Below, piece by piece: positions 10,161 through 20,585 of a stretch of DNA of 64,000 bases. Numbering within the stretch: the stretch's first letter is position 1; every line of letters begins with the position of its first letter. Made by a program: the position numbers and the translations under genes. The notes under the pieces were generated by a model. It was not told the DNA's origin and ran no database searches. It saw only the letters and a program-made list of their open reading frames with translations. This DNA is from Synechococcus sp. BIOS-E4-1 (GTDB lineage: Bacteria > Cyanobacteriota > Cyanobacteriia > PCC-6307 > Cyanobiaceae), in assembly GCF_014279995.1 (NCBI RefSeq), contig NZ_CP047935.1, positions 1,695,494 through 1,759,493 on the forward strand. Reading direction: 5' to 3'.

Positions 10161-10220
10161 GGAAGGTCAGCGGAGGGTTGAGGGCATGACGGTAGATTCC
10201 GCTGGTTTCCGACGGCAAGG

Positions 10221-12005
10221 ATGGCCGAGCTCGATCTGACCCGAAGAACCAAGATCGTTGCCACGATCGGCCCAGCCACCGAGAGTCCCGAACGCATTCG
10301 GGAACTGGTTCAAGCAGGCGCGACAACATTTCGACTCAACTTCTCGCACGGAGACCACTCCGAGCACGCCACCCGGATCGCCACCATCCGCCAGGTGGCC
10401 CATGAGCTCGGTGTTCACATCGGAATCCTGCAGGATCTTCAGGGACCGAAGATTCGACTGGGTCGCTTCGAGGAAGGGCCGATCACTCTGGGAAAGGGCG
10501 ATCACTTCGCACTCACCTCTAAACAGGTTCGTTGCAATCAGACCGTTGCCACGGTCACCTACGACAGGCTTGCGGAGGAGGTCACAGCAGGGAGTCGCAT
10601 CCTTCTCGACGACGGCAGGGTCGAGATGAAAGTGGACCGCGTGGATGAGGTTGACCAGACCCTTCACTGTGTTGTGAGCGTTGGCGGCGTGCTGTCCAAC
10701 AACAAGGGAGTCAATTTCCCTGATGTTCAGCTGTCGGTGAGAGCACTCACCACCAAGGACCGACAGGATCTGGCATTCGGCCTGCAGCAGGGAGTGGACT
10801 GGGTCGCGTTGAGTTTCGTCCGTAATCCCTCGGACATGCAGGAAATTCGCGAGCTGATCAGGAAGCACGGCTTCTCGACCCCGGTGGTCGCCAAGATCGA
10901 AAAATTTGAAGCGATTGATCAGATCGACGCCATCCTCCCTCTGTGTGACGGCGTGATGGTGGCCCGTGGTGATCTCGGCGTTGAAATGCCTGCTGAAGAG
11001 GTTCCTCTGCTGCAGAAGGATCTGATCCACAAGGCCAACAGCCTCGGAATACCGATCATCACAGCTACCCAGATGCTGGATTCGATGGCCTCAAGTCCCC
11101 GTCCAACACGAGCTGAGGTCAGCGATGTGGCAAACGCCATTCTTGATGGCACCGATGCAGTGATGCTCTCCAATGAGACTGCAGTGGGAGATTTTCCCGT
11201 CGAAGCCGTGGAGACGATGGCCACGATCGCCCGGCGCATTGAACGGGACTACCCGCAACGCCCGATCGACACGCATCTTCCCAGCACCATTCCCAATGCC
11301 ATCAGTGGCGCGGTCAGCAGCATTGCCCGTCAGCTCAATGCTGCTGCAATTCTGCCGCTCACGAAAAGCGGTTCCACCGCACACAACGTCAGTAAATTTC
11401 GACCGTCCACCCCGATCCTCGCCGTCACATCAGAGGTTTCAGTTGCCAGAAAACTACAGCTTGTCTGGGGTGTGACCCCACTGCTGATCGAAACCCAGCA
11501 GAGCACCACAGCAACCTTCACTCTCGCTATGGGAGTAGCGCAGGAACTGGGCGTACTCAAGGACGGTGACCTTTGTGTTCAGACAGCTGGCACCCTTGCT
11601 GGCGTCAGCGGCTCCACTGATCTGATCAAGGTGGGCATCGTGAGCGCTGTGCTTGGCCGTGGAACAGGCTTCGGCAGCGGTTCAATCAGCGGAAAGGTGC
11701 GCATCGCAACATGCGCAAGTGACTGCGCCAAGCTCGAACCAGGTGAGGTTCTCGTGGCAAACGACACCGATGCTGACTATCTCGACGCAATCAGAGACGC
11801 TGCAGCGGTGATCACGGAAACACCCGCTGAGAGCTCCCATGCAGCGGTGATTGCCCAGCGTCTCGGCATCCCTGTGATAGCAGGCGTCGCCAATGCCACG
11901 CGTGATCTTTTGGAGGGCGAGGTGGTGACCCTCCTGGTCAAGGAAGGAGCCGTTCATCGAGGAACGGGCAGCAACATGGCCGTGAAACTCGACACGATGC
12001 TCTGA
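10221..12005 (+). CDS. pyk: pyruvate kinase
   Basis: A 594-residue enzyme making pyruvate and ATP from phosphoenolpyruvate and ADP. Visible are TKIVATIGPATESPE, FRLNFSHGDH, the active-site LQDLQGPKIRLG, the VVAKIEKFEAI lysine motif, MVARGDLGVEMPAEEVP and the ATQMLDSM segment. Beyond the usual ~475 residues it carries an extra C-terminal domain with SSHAAVIAQRLGIPVIAG, resembling the PEP-utiliser phosphohistidine domain found in longer pyruvate kinases. Confidence 0.97.
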   Translation: MAELDLTRRTKIVATIGPATESPERIRELVQAGATTFRLNFSHGDHSEHATRIATIRQVAHELGVHIGILQDLQGPKIRLGRFEEGPITLGKGDHFALTSKQVRCNQTVATVTYDRLAEEVTAGSRILLDDGRVEMKVDRVDEVDQTLHCVVSVGGVLSNNKGVNFPDVQLSVRALTTKDRQDLAFGLQQGVDWVALSFVRNPSDMQEIRELIRKHGFSTPVVAKIEKFEAIDQIDAILPLCDGVMVARGDLGVEMPAEEVPLLQKDLIHKANSLGIPIITATQMLDSMASSPRPTRAEVSDVANAILDGTDAVMLSNETAVGDFPVEAVETMATIARRIERDYPQRPIDTHLPSTIPNAISGAVSSIARQLNAAAILPLTKSGSTAHNVSKFRPSTPILAVTSEVSVARKLQLVWGVTPLLIETQQSTTATFTLAMGVAQELGVLKDGDLCVQTAGTLAGVSGSTDLIKVGIVSAVLGRGTGFGSGSISGKVRIATCASDCAKLEPGEVLVANDTDADYLDAIRDAAAVITETPAESSHAAVIAQRLGIPVIAGVANATRDLLEGEVVTLLVKEGAVHRGTGSNMAVKLDTML

Positions 12006-12021
12006 GCCTGAGCATTCATCC

Positions 12022-13251
12022 ATGGCCAGCAATCTGCCCATCGCCGAAACAGTCGGCATGGCCCTCAACACCCTGAAGGCCAACAGGTTGCGCAGCCTGT
12101 TGACCATGCTCGGCATTGTGATCGGCAATGCATCTGTGATCACGCTGGTTGGGGTCGGACGTGGTGCCCAGAATCTTGCCGAAAGTCAGTTGAGCAACCT
12201 GGGAGCCAATGTGCTGTTCGTCGTGCCAGGCAGTAATGACACAAGGCGCCAGGGGGTGGCTTTTCCGCGCACTCTCGTACTGGAGGACGCTGAGGCGATT
12301 GCTCAACAGGTCCCCAGCGTCAAGCGGGTGGCTCCTCAGATCAACGCCAACGAGGTGGTGCAGTCAGGGGCGAGAAGCAGCACCGCAGCCATCTTTGGGG
12401 TGACACCGGAGTTTCTTCCTGTCAGAAGTTTTGAAGTGGGCCGGGGACGTTTCATCAGCGAACAGGACGTCCAGGCCGCACGAACCGTCGTGGTGATTGG
12501 TCCTGATCTGCGCGACAAACTGTTTCCAGGCGGCGGAGCCATTGGTAGTTCCCTGCGCATCCGTGACCAGAGCTTCAGTGTGATCGGTGTGATGGCCCCT
12601 AAAGGAGCGGTCTTCGGGTCCAATCAAGACGAAAACGCCTACATCCCTCTGAGCACCATGGTCAGCCGCCTAACAGGGCGCGACCCGACCTATGGAGTCA
12701 GCCTCAGTTTCATCAGTGCAGAAGCCAGAGATGAGAACAGCACAAGTGCAGCGAAATTCCAGATCTCCAATCTTCTGCGTCAACGCCATCGCATCCTTCG
12801 TGATGACGACTTCGCTGTTCGCTCCCAGCAGGACGCCCTGACCATCGTTGGCACCATCACCGGTGGGCTGACCTTGATGCTGGGTGCCATTGGAGGTGTT
12901 TCCCTGCTCGTCGGCGGTATCGGCATCATGAACATCATGCTGGTGTCCGTGAGTGAGCGAACCGAGGAAATCGGACTCCGCAAAGCACTGGGCGCACGCA
13001 GTTCAGATGTGCTGCGTCAGTTTCTGGTCGAATCTCTGGTTCTCTCCAGCCTTGGAGGGGTCATTGGAACGGCAGCGGGCTATGGAGCCATCGCGGCGGT
13101 GGCCCTGCTCACACCACTCCCAGCAGCCATCGGGGTGCCAACAGTGCTTCTGACAGTTGGTCTTTCAGGTTCAATCGGACTGTTCTTCGGCGTTGTTCCT
13201 GCAAGGCGTGCTGCACGACTGGATCCGATTACGGCTTTGCGCAGTCTTTAG
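12022..13251 (+). CDS. MacB/FtsX-type ABC transporter permease
   Basis: A 409-residue permease with an N-terminal helix and conserved start ([21 protein letters not shown]), a periplasmic MacB-PCD-like domain (~residues 45-250) and three C-terminal membrane helices forming the FtsX domain ([40 protein letters not shown] is the signature region). The family handles lipoproteins, peptides or macrolides. No ATPase gene is adjacent, so its partner is elsewhere. It lies 16 bp downstream of pyk. Confidence 0.88.
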   Translation: MASNLPIAETVGMALNTLKANRLRSLLTMLGIVIGNASVITLVGVGRGAQNLAESQLSNLGANVLFVVPGSNDTRRQGVAFPRTLVLEDAEAIAQQVPSVKRVAPQINANEVVQSGARSSTAAIFGVTPEFLPVRSFEVGRGRFISEQDVQAARTVVVIGPDLRDKLFPGGGAIGSSLRIRDQSFSVIGVMAPKGAVFGSNQDENAYIPLSTMVSRLTGRDPTYGVSLSFISAEARDENSTSAAKFQISNLLRQRHRILRDDDFAVRSQQDALTIVGTITGGLTLMLGAIGGVSLLVGGIGIMNIMLVSVSERTEEIGLRKALGARSSDVLRQFLVESLVLSSLGGVIGTAAGYGAIAAVALLTPLPAAIGVPTVLLTVGLSGSIGLFFGVVPARRAARLDPITALRSL

Positions 13252-13313
13252 GTAGAACAACTGCACAGTTTGTAACCCAAAGCTCTTACGATCATCGAAT
13301 CTTCATCAATGCC

Positions 13314-15227
13314 ATGAATCAGCGCTGGCGGCAGATCCTTCTCTGGGGACTTCCCATCACTGTTGCTCTGCTGTTGGCATTGCAATTCTTCGGCAGCGGA
13401 GCCCTGAGCAACCTGAAGCCAGGTGGTCCCACAGTTGCTCCACGCAACACGGCTGTAGCGAGGATGAGTTACGGCCGCTTCCTTGACTATGTCGAAGCCG
13501 GCCGAGTGACATCCGTTGACATCTACGACGGCGGCCGTGATGCGGTGGTTGAAGCGGTTGATCCCGACCTCGACAATCGAGTCCAACGCCTGAGGGTTGA
13601 CCTGCCTGGATTGGCACCTGAACTGATCAACACTCTTAAGACTGAAGGCATCAGCTTTGATGTCCATCCGCCCAAGACGGCGCCCCCTGCCCTTGGCATC
13701 CTCGGAAACTTGCTGTTCCCTCTGCTGCTGATTGGTTCTCTGATTTTTCTGGCACGTCGTGGCAACAACATGCCAGGCGGTCCTGGTCAGGCCATGCAGT
13801 TCGGCAAGACCAAGGCCCGCTTTGCGATGGAGGCTGAAACAGGTGTGATGTTCGATGACGTCGCTGGAGTGAACGAAGCCAAGCAAGATCTCGAAGAGGT
13901 TGTGACGTTTCTCAAGCAGCCTGAAAAATTCACCTCTGTCGGAGCTCAGATTCCCAAGGGTGTTCTGCTTGTTGGGCCTCCGGGTACCGGCAAGACTCTT
14001 CTTGCCAAGGCCATTGCTGGAGAAGCTGGAGTTCCCTTCTTTTCACTGTCGGGTTCCGAATTCGTTGAGATGTTTGTTGGTGTTGGTGCCAGCAGAGTCA
14101 GGGACCTGTTCAAACGCGCCAAGGAAAACAGCCCCTGCCTGATCTTCATCGACGAGATTGATGCTGTTGGTCGTCAGCGCGGAGCTGGTATCGGTGGTGG
14201 CAACGATGAACGTGAGCAAACGTTGAATCAACTGCTCACTGAGATGGATGGCTTCGAAGGCAACAGTGGAATCATCATCATTGCGGCGACCAACCGCCCG
14301 GATGTACTCGATTCAGCCTTGATGCGCCCTGGTCGTTTCGACCGCCAGGTGACCGTCGACGCCCCAGATATTAAGGGTCGTTTGTCCATCCTCAAAGTTC
14401 ACTCACGCAATAAAAAGCTCGCCTCCGATCTTTCTCTTGAAAGTATCGCCCGCAGAACACCTGGCTTCACGGGTGCAGATCTGGCCAATCTTCTCAATGA
14501 AGCGGCGATTCTCACAGCCCGTCGCCGTAAAGAAACCATCAGCCTGGCTGAAATTGACGATGCTGTTGACCGCATCATCGCGGGATTGGAGGGTCATCCT
14601 CTGACCGATGGACGCAGTAAACGCTTGATCGCCTACCACGAGGTGGGTCATGCTCTGGTCGGCAGCCTGGTGAAGGATCACGATCCTGTCCAGAAAGTCA
14701 CTCTGATTCCGCGAGGACAAGCACAGGGTCTGACCTGGTTCTCGCCCGATGAAGAACAGATGCTCGTCTCCCGCTCGCAGCTGAAAGCAAGGATCATGGG
14801 GGCCCTTGGTGGACGTGCAGCTGAGGACGTGGTTTTTGGATACGCGGAAGTCACCACCGGAGCTGGGGGAGACATCCAGATGGTTGCTTCAATCGCTCGG
14901 CAGATGGTGACACGCTACGGAATGAGCGGTCTTGGCCAGATGTCAACCGAAGGTGGAAGCCAGGAGGTGTTTATCGGCAGAGATCTGATGACGCGCAGTG
15001 ACACCTCTGAAGGCACTTCCAAGCAAATCGATGAGCAGGTTCGCGGCATCGTGATGCAGTGCTACGAAGAGACCTTGAGCCTTGTCCAGGGCCAACGAGA
15101 AGCTATGGACCGTCTTGTAGAACTATTGATTGAAAAAGAGACAATGGACGGTGATGAATTCCGCAAAGTTCTTTCCAATTACACCACAATTCCTGAAAAA
15201 GATCGATTCTCCCCAGTATTAAACTAA
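13314..15227 (+). CDS. ftsH: FtsH membrane AAA+ zinc protease
   Basis: A 637-residue FtsH with two N-terminal membrane helices (residues ~9-28 and ~125-143), Walker A GPPGTGKT, Walker [16 protein letters not shown], the second region of homology [19 protein letters not shown], and the zinc site HEVGH in the peptidase domain. In cyanobacteria FtsH2/FtsH3-type complexes degrade damaged D1 in PSII repair; this copy resembles those, but the paralogue cannot be fixed from sequence alone. Two terminators follow, and clpP is convergent. Confidence 0.97.
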   Translation: MNQRWRQILLWGLPITVALLLALQFFGSGALSNLKPGGPTVAPRNTAVARMSYGRFLDYVEAGRVTSVDIYDGGRDAVVEAVDPDLDNRVQRLRVDLPGLAPELINTLKTEGISFDVHPPKTAPPALGILGNLLFPLLLIGSLIFLARRGNNMPGGPGQAMQFGKTKARFAMEAETGVMFDDVAGVNEAKQDLEEVVTFLKQPEKFTSVGAQIPKGVLLVGPPGTGKTLLAKAIAGEAGVPFFSLSGSEFVEMFVGVGASRVRDLFKRAKENSPCLIFIDEIDAVGRQRGAGIGGGNDEREQTLNQLLTEMDGFEGNSGIIIIAATNRPDVLDSALMRPGRFDRQVTVDAPDIKGRLSILKVHSRNKKLASDLSLESIARRTPGFTGADLANLLNEAAILTARRRKETISLAEIDDAVDRIIAGLEGHPLTDGRSKRLIAYHEVGHALVGSLVKDHDPVQKVTLIPRGQAQGLTWFSPDEEQMLVSRSQLKARIMGALGGRAAEDVVFGYAEVTTGAGGDIQMVASIARQMVTRYGMSGLGQMSTEGGSQEVFIGRDLMTRSDTSEGTSKQIDEQVRGIVMQCYEETLSLVQGQREAMDRLVELLIEKETMDGDEFRKVLSNYTTIPEKDRFSPVLN

Positions 15228-15252
15228 TCTAGATCATTGATCTTCTCATGAT

Positions 15253-15282
15253 CCAGGTTCAATATTGAACCTGGAATTTTTT
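15253..15282 (+). terminator. terminator after ftsH (first of two)
   Basis: An inverted repeat CCAGGTTCAATATTGAACCTGG (arms of 11 bp, effectively a 9-bp stem with a small loop) is followed by a run of six T at 15277-15282. It begins about 25 bp after the ftsH stop. Confidence 0.85.
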
Positions 15283-15323
15283 ATTGATCTGATCCAATGG
15301 TTCAAAAGGCAATGTAAGACATT

Positions 15324-15350
15324 AAAAAACCTCCCACTGGGAGGTTTTTT
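15324..15350. terminator. bidirectional terminator between ftsH and clpP
   Basis: A short stem CCTCCC / GGGAGG is flanked by a 6-A run on the left and a 6-T run on the right, so it can end transcription from both the ftsH side and the convergent clpP side. Confidence 0.88.
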
Positions 15351-15365
15351 ATGAACCAACAATGG

Positions 15366-15956
15366 TCAGACTGAATGGACAGGACGTTTATCAATGACGC
15401 TATCAATCAATCCATAATCCTTGGCTTCAGACGGAGACATGAAGAAATCGCGATCAGTGTCAGCCTGGATTTTGTCTAAAGGCTGACTGGTTCTATCAGC
15501 AAGTTCCCTGTTCAGACGATCCTTCAGAAAAAGAATTTCGTCAGCTTGAATACGAATATCACTGGCCTGTCCCCTTGCACCGCCAAGAGGTTGGTGGATC
15601 ATGATGCGCGAGTGTTGAAGACTGCTACGCTTCCCTTTGGTGCCCGCACACAGAAGAAACGCACCCATGCTGGCTGCCAGGCCCACGCAGACGGTGTGTA
15701 CATCGGGCTTAATGTGCTGCATGGTGTCGAAGATGCCGAGACCGTCGTAGACCGATCCCCCCGGTGAATTGATGTAGAGGTAGATGTCCTTTTCTGGATC
15801 CTCTGCTTCAAGAAACAGCAGCTGAGCAACAATCCTGTTGGCTGACTCACTGGTGACAGCTTCACCAAGAAAGATGATGCGCTCGCGCAGCAAGCGCGAA
15901 TAAATATCAAACGCCCTTTCCCCGCGTCCGGATTCCTCAATGACGATGGGGATCAT
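15366..15956 (-). CDS. clpP: ATP-dependent Clp protease proteolytic subunit
   Basis: A 196-residue serine peptidase of the ClpP family. The nucleophile serine lies in [11 protein letters not shown], the histidine in [11 protein letters not shown], and the INSPGGSV substrate-binding loop is intact. The open frame continues upstream to 16172, but the ATG at 15956 gives the family-typical start [23 protein letters not shown]. It is divergent from thf1; the 80-bp gap must hold both promoters. Cyanobacteria carry several ClpP/ClpR paralogues, and this one has a full triad. Confidence 0.95.
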   Translation of the reverse strand: MIPIVIEESGRGERAFDIYSRLLRERIIFLGEAVTSESANRIVAQLLFLEAEDPEKDIYLYINSPGGSVYDGLGIFDTMQHIKPDVHTVCVGLAASMGAFLLCAGTKGKRSSLQHSRIMIHQPLGGARGQASDIRIQADEILFLKDRLNRELADRTSQPLDKIQADTDRDFFMSPSEAKDYGLIDSVIDKRPVHSV

Positions 15957-16037
15957 GGTGGACCTGCTGACTGGCTGAATCTTAACGGCGGCAACAGCAG
16001 CGCTATGGTCTTGCCTTAAAGACAGCCTTAGAAAAGC

Positions 16038-16718
16038 TTGACTGGGTCCCAGACGATCGCTGACAGCAAGAAAGCCTTTCACACAGCTTTCCCTTACGTC
16101 ATTCCTTCGCTGTATCGACGCACAGCAGATGAACTGCTGGTGGAACTGCACCTGCTGAGTCATCAAACTCATTTCAGGATCAATGCGTTATTCGCAGTGG
16201 GGCTGTGTCAGGTCTTCCATGCCTTCACGAAGGGGTATCGCCCGGAGCAACAACTTGACCCGTTGTTCTCCGCTCTCTGCAGTTGCAATGGCTTTGACGG
16301 TGATGAAATCAAGGCTCTTGCGCAAGGGAGCACCAAGGCCGTTCAGGGCCACACTGTTGACGACGTCCAGACCTGGTTGAAGTCGAAGGGGAAAGGCGCT
16401 CCAGAGCCACTGGCAACAGGCCTTTCAGCCGTGACAGAGGATGATTTCCACTATTCCCGTCTCGTGGCCGTTGGATTGTTCAGCCTGCTCTCCGAAGCTC
16501 AGGGCAATGAGAGTGATGATCCCGAAGAGCTGAGCAAAACGGTGCATGCCATCGGTGAACAGATCGGATTGTCTCGTCCTCGTCTCGAGAAGGATCTGAG
16601 TCTCTATCGCAGCAACCTCGAAAAAATGGTTCAGGCCGTTGAACTCATGGAGGAAACCCTCGCGGCCGAACGACGCAAACGCGAGCGACAGAAAGCTGAA
16701 AAAGCTTCCAAGGATTAG
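16038..16718 (+). CDS. thf1: Thf1/Psb29 photosystem II assembly factor
   Basis: A 226-residue protein matching Thf1 (Psb29), a thylakoid-associated factor needed for PSII biogenesis and repair that in Synechocystis stabilises FtsH2/FtsH3 complexes. Visible are [23 protein letters not shown] and [13 protein letters not shown] near the N-terminus and a basic coiled coil at the C-terminus ([18 protein letters not shown]). It starts with TTG at 16038. The ftsH-clpP-thf1 neighbourhood fits a shared role in thylakoid protein quality control. Confidence 0.92.
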   Translation: MTGSQTIADSKKAFHTAFPYVIPSLYRRTADELLVELHLLSHQTHFRINALFAVGLCQVFHAFTKGYRPEQQLDPLFSALCSCNGFDGDEIKALAQGSTKAVQGHTVDDVQTWLKSKGKGAPEPLATGLSAVTEDDFHYSRLVAVGLFSLLSEAQGNESDDPEELSKTVHAIGEQIGLSRPRLEKDLSLYRSNLEKMVQAVELMEETLAAERRKRERQKAEKASKD

Positions 16719-18190
16719 GAGTCAGGAGTCAGCTTCAGGCTGCCGCTGACTCTCCACCATGACTGTCTGGCTGACTGGCTGGCTGCTGCCGGATTGAGAG
16801 GCTTGATCTCAATGTTCAGGGTCGATGCGCTCTGAACGGGCTTTGGCCAGAGCCCTCCAAGCAAACCGAGTTGCTTCAGACGCCTCGGGTCCCCTGTGAT
16901 CCTGAGCGAGTAGGAGCGCTTGTTCACGAGAGGCGCAAAGAACGACTGATCAGCAGGTTTGATGCCCAATCCGATGCTCAGAACGGACGCCTTCTGATCC
17001 TTGACGATCACCCAGCCACCAACAGTGGTCTGATCGGGATCATCACGCCGCAGCCAGAGGCTGGGAGCCTCTGGCTCGGGTGACGCCTGATCCTCCTGCA
17101 GCTTCTGGTACCCCCTGGAATCGAGGCGATCCGATACCGCTTCCAGTATTGATGTCCATTGCTCACGACTCCCGGTCAATGGCAGTTGAATCTGCAAGCC
17201 AGCTTTGTAGGCACCGCTGGGGCGGCTCTGCAGCCGCATGGAAAACGGGAGATCTGCGATCTTGCCTCGCATGGCACCGTTGATTCCGTAATGCTCCTCG
17301 AGTGGAGCCTGAATAATCTGACGAGACAGCAGTGTTCCCAGAATCAGATCCACACGCTGTCCATCAACCTGAAGCAACGTGAGATCGCTGGATGTTGCGT
17401 TGGTGGGTGTTGAGTTGGTGGATTTCAGATCAGTGGCTGTCTGATTCGAACTGGCTTCGAAAGGGCCCGGGGCCAACACGGAGATCCGTTGGGTCAGGGA
17501 ACTCAAGGGTCGAGGCCCGATGACGCCATCCCAGAGAAGTTGACCGGCCTGAAGCCGAAGCTGAACACAACCCTCTCGACCCTGCTGAAGCAAGGGCGCA
17601 AGCGTTCCGCTGAGTGTTGCAAGCGCATCGGCATTCCAGATGACCCCCGGTCTCTCCGACAAGGACTGAAGACACGCTCCAAGCAGACTGTCGGATTGCA
17701 GGGTGGTTGTTGAGACCTGATTGGTTTTCAGCCGTTGAAGCAGCTGCTGGAGGTGCAGCGCATCGGAAGCCAGAACCTCCATTGATCCCACACGCTGACG
17801 TTGCAACCCTTGAATCTCAACAGGAAAGCTTGAGGACGACAGAATCAGATAGGCATCACCGTCCAGTGACCATCCCTGCCACCAGATCGAACGGCCATAG
17901 CGCTTCCAAAGATCGGAGGCGGGCTGAACACCCAAACGATCTGTCCAGAGCGACGGAACAGCCCGGTTCGGATCGCCGCGGAAACTCTGGACAAGAATCA
18001 GCGATCCGGATAATTGAGCCAGAGACGAAGCTGGACTGTCATCAGCCCAGAGCAGCCGACGATTCGTTGATCGCAATCCGATCAAACCGGATGCCACGAG
18101 CAGCGAAATACCGACAATCGTGGCTGTCGAACGCACCAGCTGGTTGCGCAAACGCTGCCAGCTCAGACTCACAAATACAGTTTGGAACAC
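16715..18190 (-). CDS. membrane-anchored protein of unknown function
   Basis: A protein of about 491 residues with one N-terminal membrane helix (STATIVGISLLVASGLIGL) and a large extracytoplasmic part without recognised motifs, including a Ser/Thr/Asn-rich linker near the middle (TATDLKSTNSTPTNATSSD). The frame is open to a TTG at 18226, but that part is encoded by the CGG run ending the upstream small gene; the GTG at 18190, 4 bp after that gene's stop, is more likely. It is third in a petN operon and overlaps the thf1 end by 4 bp. Function unknown. Confidence 0.7.
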   Translation of the reverse strand: MFQTVFVSLSWQRLRNQLVRSTATIVGISLLVASGLIGLRSTNRRLLWADDSPASSLAQLSGSLILVQSFRGDPNRAVPSLWTDRLGVQPASDLWKRYGRSIWWQGWSLDGDAYLILSSSSFPVEIQGLQRQRVGSMEVLASDALHLQQLLQRLKTNQVSTTTLQSDSLLGACLQSLSERPGVIWNADALATLSGTLAPLLQQGREGCVQLRLQAGQLLWDGVIGPRPLSSLTQRISVLAPGPFEASSNQTATDLKSTNSTPTNATSSDLTLLQVDGQRVDLILGTLLSRQIIQAPLEEHYGINGAMRGKIADLPFSMRLQSRPSGAYKAGLQIQLPLTGSREQWTSILEAVSDRLDSRGYQKLQEDQASPEPEAPSLWLRRDDPDQTTVGGWVIVKDQKASVLSIGLGIKPADQSFFAPLVNKRSYSLRITGDPRRLKQLGLLGGLWPKPVQSASTLNIEIKPLNPAAASQSARQSWWRVSGSLKLTPDS

Positions 18191-18194
18191 ACTG

Positions 18195-18329
18195 TCACCG
18201 CCGCCGCCGCCGATCCCTCCACTCAATCGTGGACAGATAAATCACAGCACCACTTACAAACACCAGCAGTGCTACAGCTGTAACAGCGAGTGCCTGATTG
18301 ACCAGAGGAGACTGGAGCGTCTCATACAC
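18195..18329 (-). CDS. 44-residue single-helix membrane protein
   Basis: A gene too short for routine ORF lists. It starts with GTG at 18329, one base after the petN stop, and encodes YETLQSPLVNQ, one hydrophobic helix (ALAVTAVALLVFVSGAVIYL) and a basic tail IEWRD followed by five Arg encoded by CGG repeats. Single-helix size, basic stromal-type tail and tight coupling to petN suggest a thylakoid subunit or assembly factor, but I do not recognise the family. Not PetG, PetL, PetM, PsbM or Psb30 by sequence. Confidence 0.65.
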   Translation of the reverse strand: MYETLQSPLVNQALAVTAVALLVFVSGAVIYLSTIEWRDRRRRR

Positions 18330-18330
18330 G

Positions 18331-18432
18331 TCAGAAATTAATGGAGCCGTCACCATTGCGACCCCACACCACCATGGCGATCGAAAAGCTGAATACAGCT
18401 GCGAGAGAAGCCCAGCCCAGGGTGAAAAGCAT
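18331..18432 (-). CDS. petN: cytochrome b6-f complex subunit PetN
   Basis: A 33-residue protein ([20 protein letters not shown] then [13 protein letters not shown]), nearly identical to the consensus of PetN, the smallest subunit of the cytochrome b6f complex. One membrane helix; found by reading the minus strand because it is below usual ORF cutoffs. It leads an apparent operon with the 44-residue membrane protein and the membrane-anchored unknown, and diverges from clpS. Confidence 0.95.
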   Translation of the reverse strand: MLFTLGWASLAAVFSFSIAMVVWGRNGDGSINF

Positions 18433-18504
18433 TGTGGATCTCTTGATTGACGGCAGTGTAACTAAGCTTCCCTGCGGATTCATCCCGTCTGTTCACGAGA
18501 CATC

Positions 18505-18801
18505 ATGACTTCGTCATCACCCGGTGCGGCAACGGTTCTTGAACGCCAGGGGACAACTCAGCGCTATCCGCAAGCCCGTGTGATCGTGCTGGACGATGAC
18601 GTGAACACGTTTGAGCATGTGGTGGAGTGCCTCTGCAAGATCATTCCGGGCATGAATTCAGATCGTGCATGGACTCTGGCCCGGCGCATCGACGGAGAAG
18701 GACGTGCCGAGGTCTGGTGTGGTCCGCTGGAACAGGCTGAGCTCTACCACCAGCAACTGGCTTCGGAAGGATTGACGATGGCTCCTATCGAGCGCTGCTG
18801 A
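18505..18801 (+). CDS. clpS: ATP-dependent Clp protease adaptor ClpS
   Basis: A 98-residue ClpS adaptor that delivers N-degron substrates to ClpAP/ClpCP. The hallmark VIVLDDDVNTFEHVVECL (residues ~27-44) holds the N-end-rule binding pocket (DDDVNTFEHV), and the C-terminal VWCGPLEQAELYHQQL segment is typical. Divergent from petN; a PucC-family gene follows 37 bp downstream. Confidence 0.95.
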   Translation: MTSSSPGAATVLERQGTTQRYPQARVIVLDDDVNTFEHVVECLCKIIPGMNSDRAWTLARRIDGEGRAEVWCGPLEQAELYHQQLASEGLTMAPIERC

Positions 18802-18838
18802 GACCCCACCTAAGGTCAGCGAATCGCTTCTGCAGCCC

Positions 18839-20227
18839 GTGGGATCAGCACGGTTCATCGTCCTTGCATTGCGTCTTGGCCTGTATCAGGCCTGTCTCGG
18901 TGCTCTCTCAGTTCTCACCCTTGGCATCTTCAACAGACTGCTGATCGATGAATTTGAAGTCCCAGCCGCGCTTACCGCACTGGCTCTCGGCAGCCAGCAA
19001 CTGGTTGCCTTCTCCAGAATCTGGTTTGGACAGCAATCGGATCGCTGCCGCTGGAATCAACTGCGGCGGACACCCTTCATTGTTGGCGGCGCAGCGGCGT
19101 TCTGCACATTGACGTGGATTGCAGGGCGCAGCGTTCTCTGGCTGGCGGAAGCATCCCAAACAGGCAGTCAGGCTGATGTGATCTGGAGAGGTCTGATCCT
19201 CGCGCTGGTGTTTGTGTTCTACGGACTGGCCATTGCAGCCAGTTCCACACCATTTGCAGCACTGCTGGTTGATGTGAGCACGGACAAACAGCGACCTGCC
19301 CTGGTCTCCATTGTGTGGTCGATGCTGATGGTTGGAATCGTCGCTGGAGCGATTCTGCTCAGTTCATTTCTTGGCTCCTCTTGCGATACAGCTGAGCTGG
19401 GCAATCTGATCTCAGGAGTGGAAAGGCTGATCACGGTGGCCCCCCTTGTGATCTTCACGCTTGTCGTGGCATCGATCGCAGGGGTGGAACCACGTCTGAA
19501 ACCAGGCAATTCCAACAATCAGTCACGACTCGCAACCAATCAGGAAATTTCTCTCAAAGGCGCATGGACGGTGCTGAAGCAATCGCCTCAGGTGGGGTAT
19601 TTCTTTGGTGTTCTGTCTCTGTTCACCTTCGCGTTATTTCTTCAGGAGGCAGTCCTGGAGCCCTATGGAGGCGCGGTGTTCGCCATGGACCTCTGCACGA
19701 GCACGCGGCTGAATGCCGTGTGGGGAATTGGAACATTGCTGGGTATTGCGGCAACAGGGTTTGTGATCACACCACGCCTTGGCGCCCAACGGACAGCTTT
19801 GACAGGTGGCGTGCTCTCAGCCCTTTTCGTGCTGATGATGGTTTTCGCAGGATCTCTGGCTTCAACATCGCTGTTCCGAACGGCACTGTTTCTTTTTGGC
19901 GTTGGAGCAGGAATCAGCACCAATGCAAGCCTGACACTGATGCTTGGCTTGACATCGCCGCTGATGGCAGGGACGTTCATCGGGGTCTGGGGATTGGCGC
20001 AGGCCTACGCACGAGGGCTCGCCACGATCAGCGGCGGAGCCTTGCTGAGCGTCTTCGGCGAAATCACAGGATCTCAGAACACCTTTGGGGCCTACGCCGG
20101 GGTGTTTGTCGTCCAGGCCTTCGCTCTACTGGCAGCAGGCCTGCTGCTTCTGCGCGTGGACACAAAGCTGTTTCAATCGAAGGTCGAGAAGGCTCTCAGC
20201 TCAGTGCTGGCATGTGAGCTTGACTGA
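18839..20227 (+). CDS. PucC/BCD-family MFS transporter
   Basis: A 462-residue polytopic membrane protein (about 12 helices) of the bacteriochlorophyll-delivery (BCD/PucC) branch of the major facilitator superfamily. Visible are the N-terminal LRLGLYQACLGALSVLTLGIFNR stretch, the GxxSDR-like FGQQSDRCRW loop after helix 2 and RRTPFIVGG. Cyanobacterial members are thought to help insert chlorophyll into antenna or photosystem proteins. Starts with GTG at 18839. Confidence 0.88.
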   Translation: MGSARFIVLALRLGLYQACLGALSVLTLGIFNRLLIDEFEVPAALTALALGSQQLVAFSRIWFGQQSDRCRWNQLRRTPFIVGGAAAFCTLTWIAGRSVLWLAEASQTGSQADVIWRGLILALVFVFYGLAIAASSTPFAALLVDVSTDKQRPALVSIVWSMLMVGIVAGAILLSSFLGSSCDTAELGNLISGVERLITVAPLVIFTLVVASIAGVEPRLKPGNSNNQSRLATNQEISLKGAWTVLKQSPQVGYFFGVLSLFTFALFLQEAVLEPYGGAVFAMDLCTSTRLNAVWGIGTLLGIAATGFVITPRLGAQRTALTGGVLSALFVLMMVFAGSLASTSLFRTALFLFGVGAGISTNASLTLMLGLTSPLMAGTFIGVWGLAQAYARGLATISGGALLSVFGEITGSQNTFGAYAGVFVVQAFALLAAGLLLLRVDTKLFQSKVEKALSSVLACELD

Positions 20228-20252
20228 ACGACATGGCTGTTCCGGAGGTTGA

Positions 20253-20585
20253 TCAAGCAGCAGGCCTGCTGCTGCGAGCCAAGCGAAGCATTTCCGTTGT
20301 CTTGATGCGTCGATTACGGGCTGCCAAGACGTATCGGAGGACCTTGCCAGGACAAAATGCCAGGCCACGGACTTCATCACCGTGAACCTCCGCCGTCAGA
20401 ACCCTGGCCTGGGGGCCGCAACGATCCTGCAAAGGGCCAGTCACCTCACGAAGCAGCCTGTCGACAGATCGGAGCATGGCAGGCAGAACTCTCTCTTCTC
20501 TGTAGCCAAATCCATTAGCTTCGACCAGCTCACGTTTCAGCAGGCAGCAATTCTCTGTGGGGCGCCTGGTCATCACGCACAGCAC
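20253..20585 (-). CDS. hypothetical protein overlapping a DUF2103 gene
   Basis: A 110-residue frame rich in Arg (RRPTENCC, REERVLPAMLRSVDRLLREV, RNRRIKTTEMLRLARSSR). A start at the second Met (20573) also works. It lies head-to-head with the DUF2103 gene and overlaps its start by about 20-30 bp, which is unusual. Composition is protein-like and high-GC like the core, and no competing gene fits the 330-bp gap, but I do not recognise a family. Confidence 0.45.
   Translation of the reverse strand: MLCVMTRRPTENCCLLKRELVEANGFGYREERVLPAMLRSVDRLLREVTGPLQDRCGPQARVLTAEVHGDEVRGLAFCPGKVLRYVLAARNRRIKTTEMLRLARSSRPAA

Noticed and set aside
10167-11030. 287-codon minus-strand frame over pyk
   Set aside because: Antisense to pyruvate kinase, whose motifs are unmistakable.
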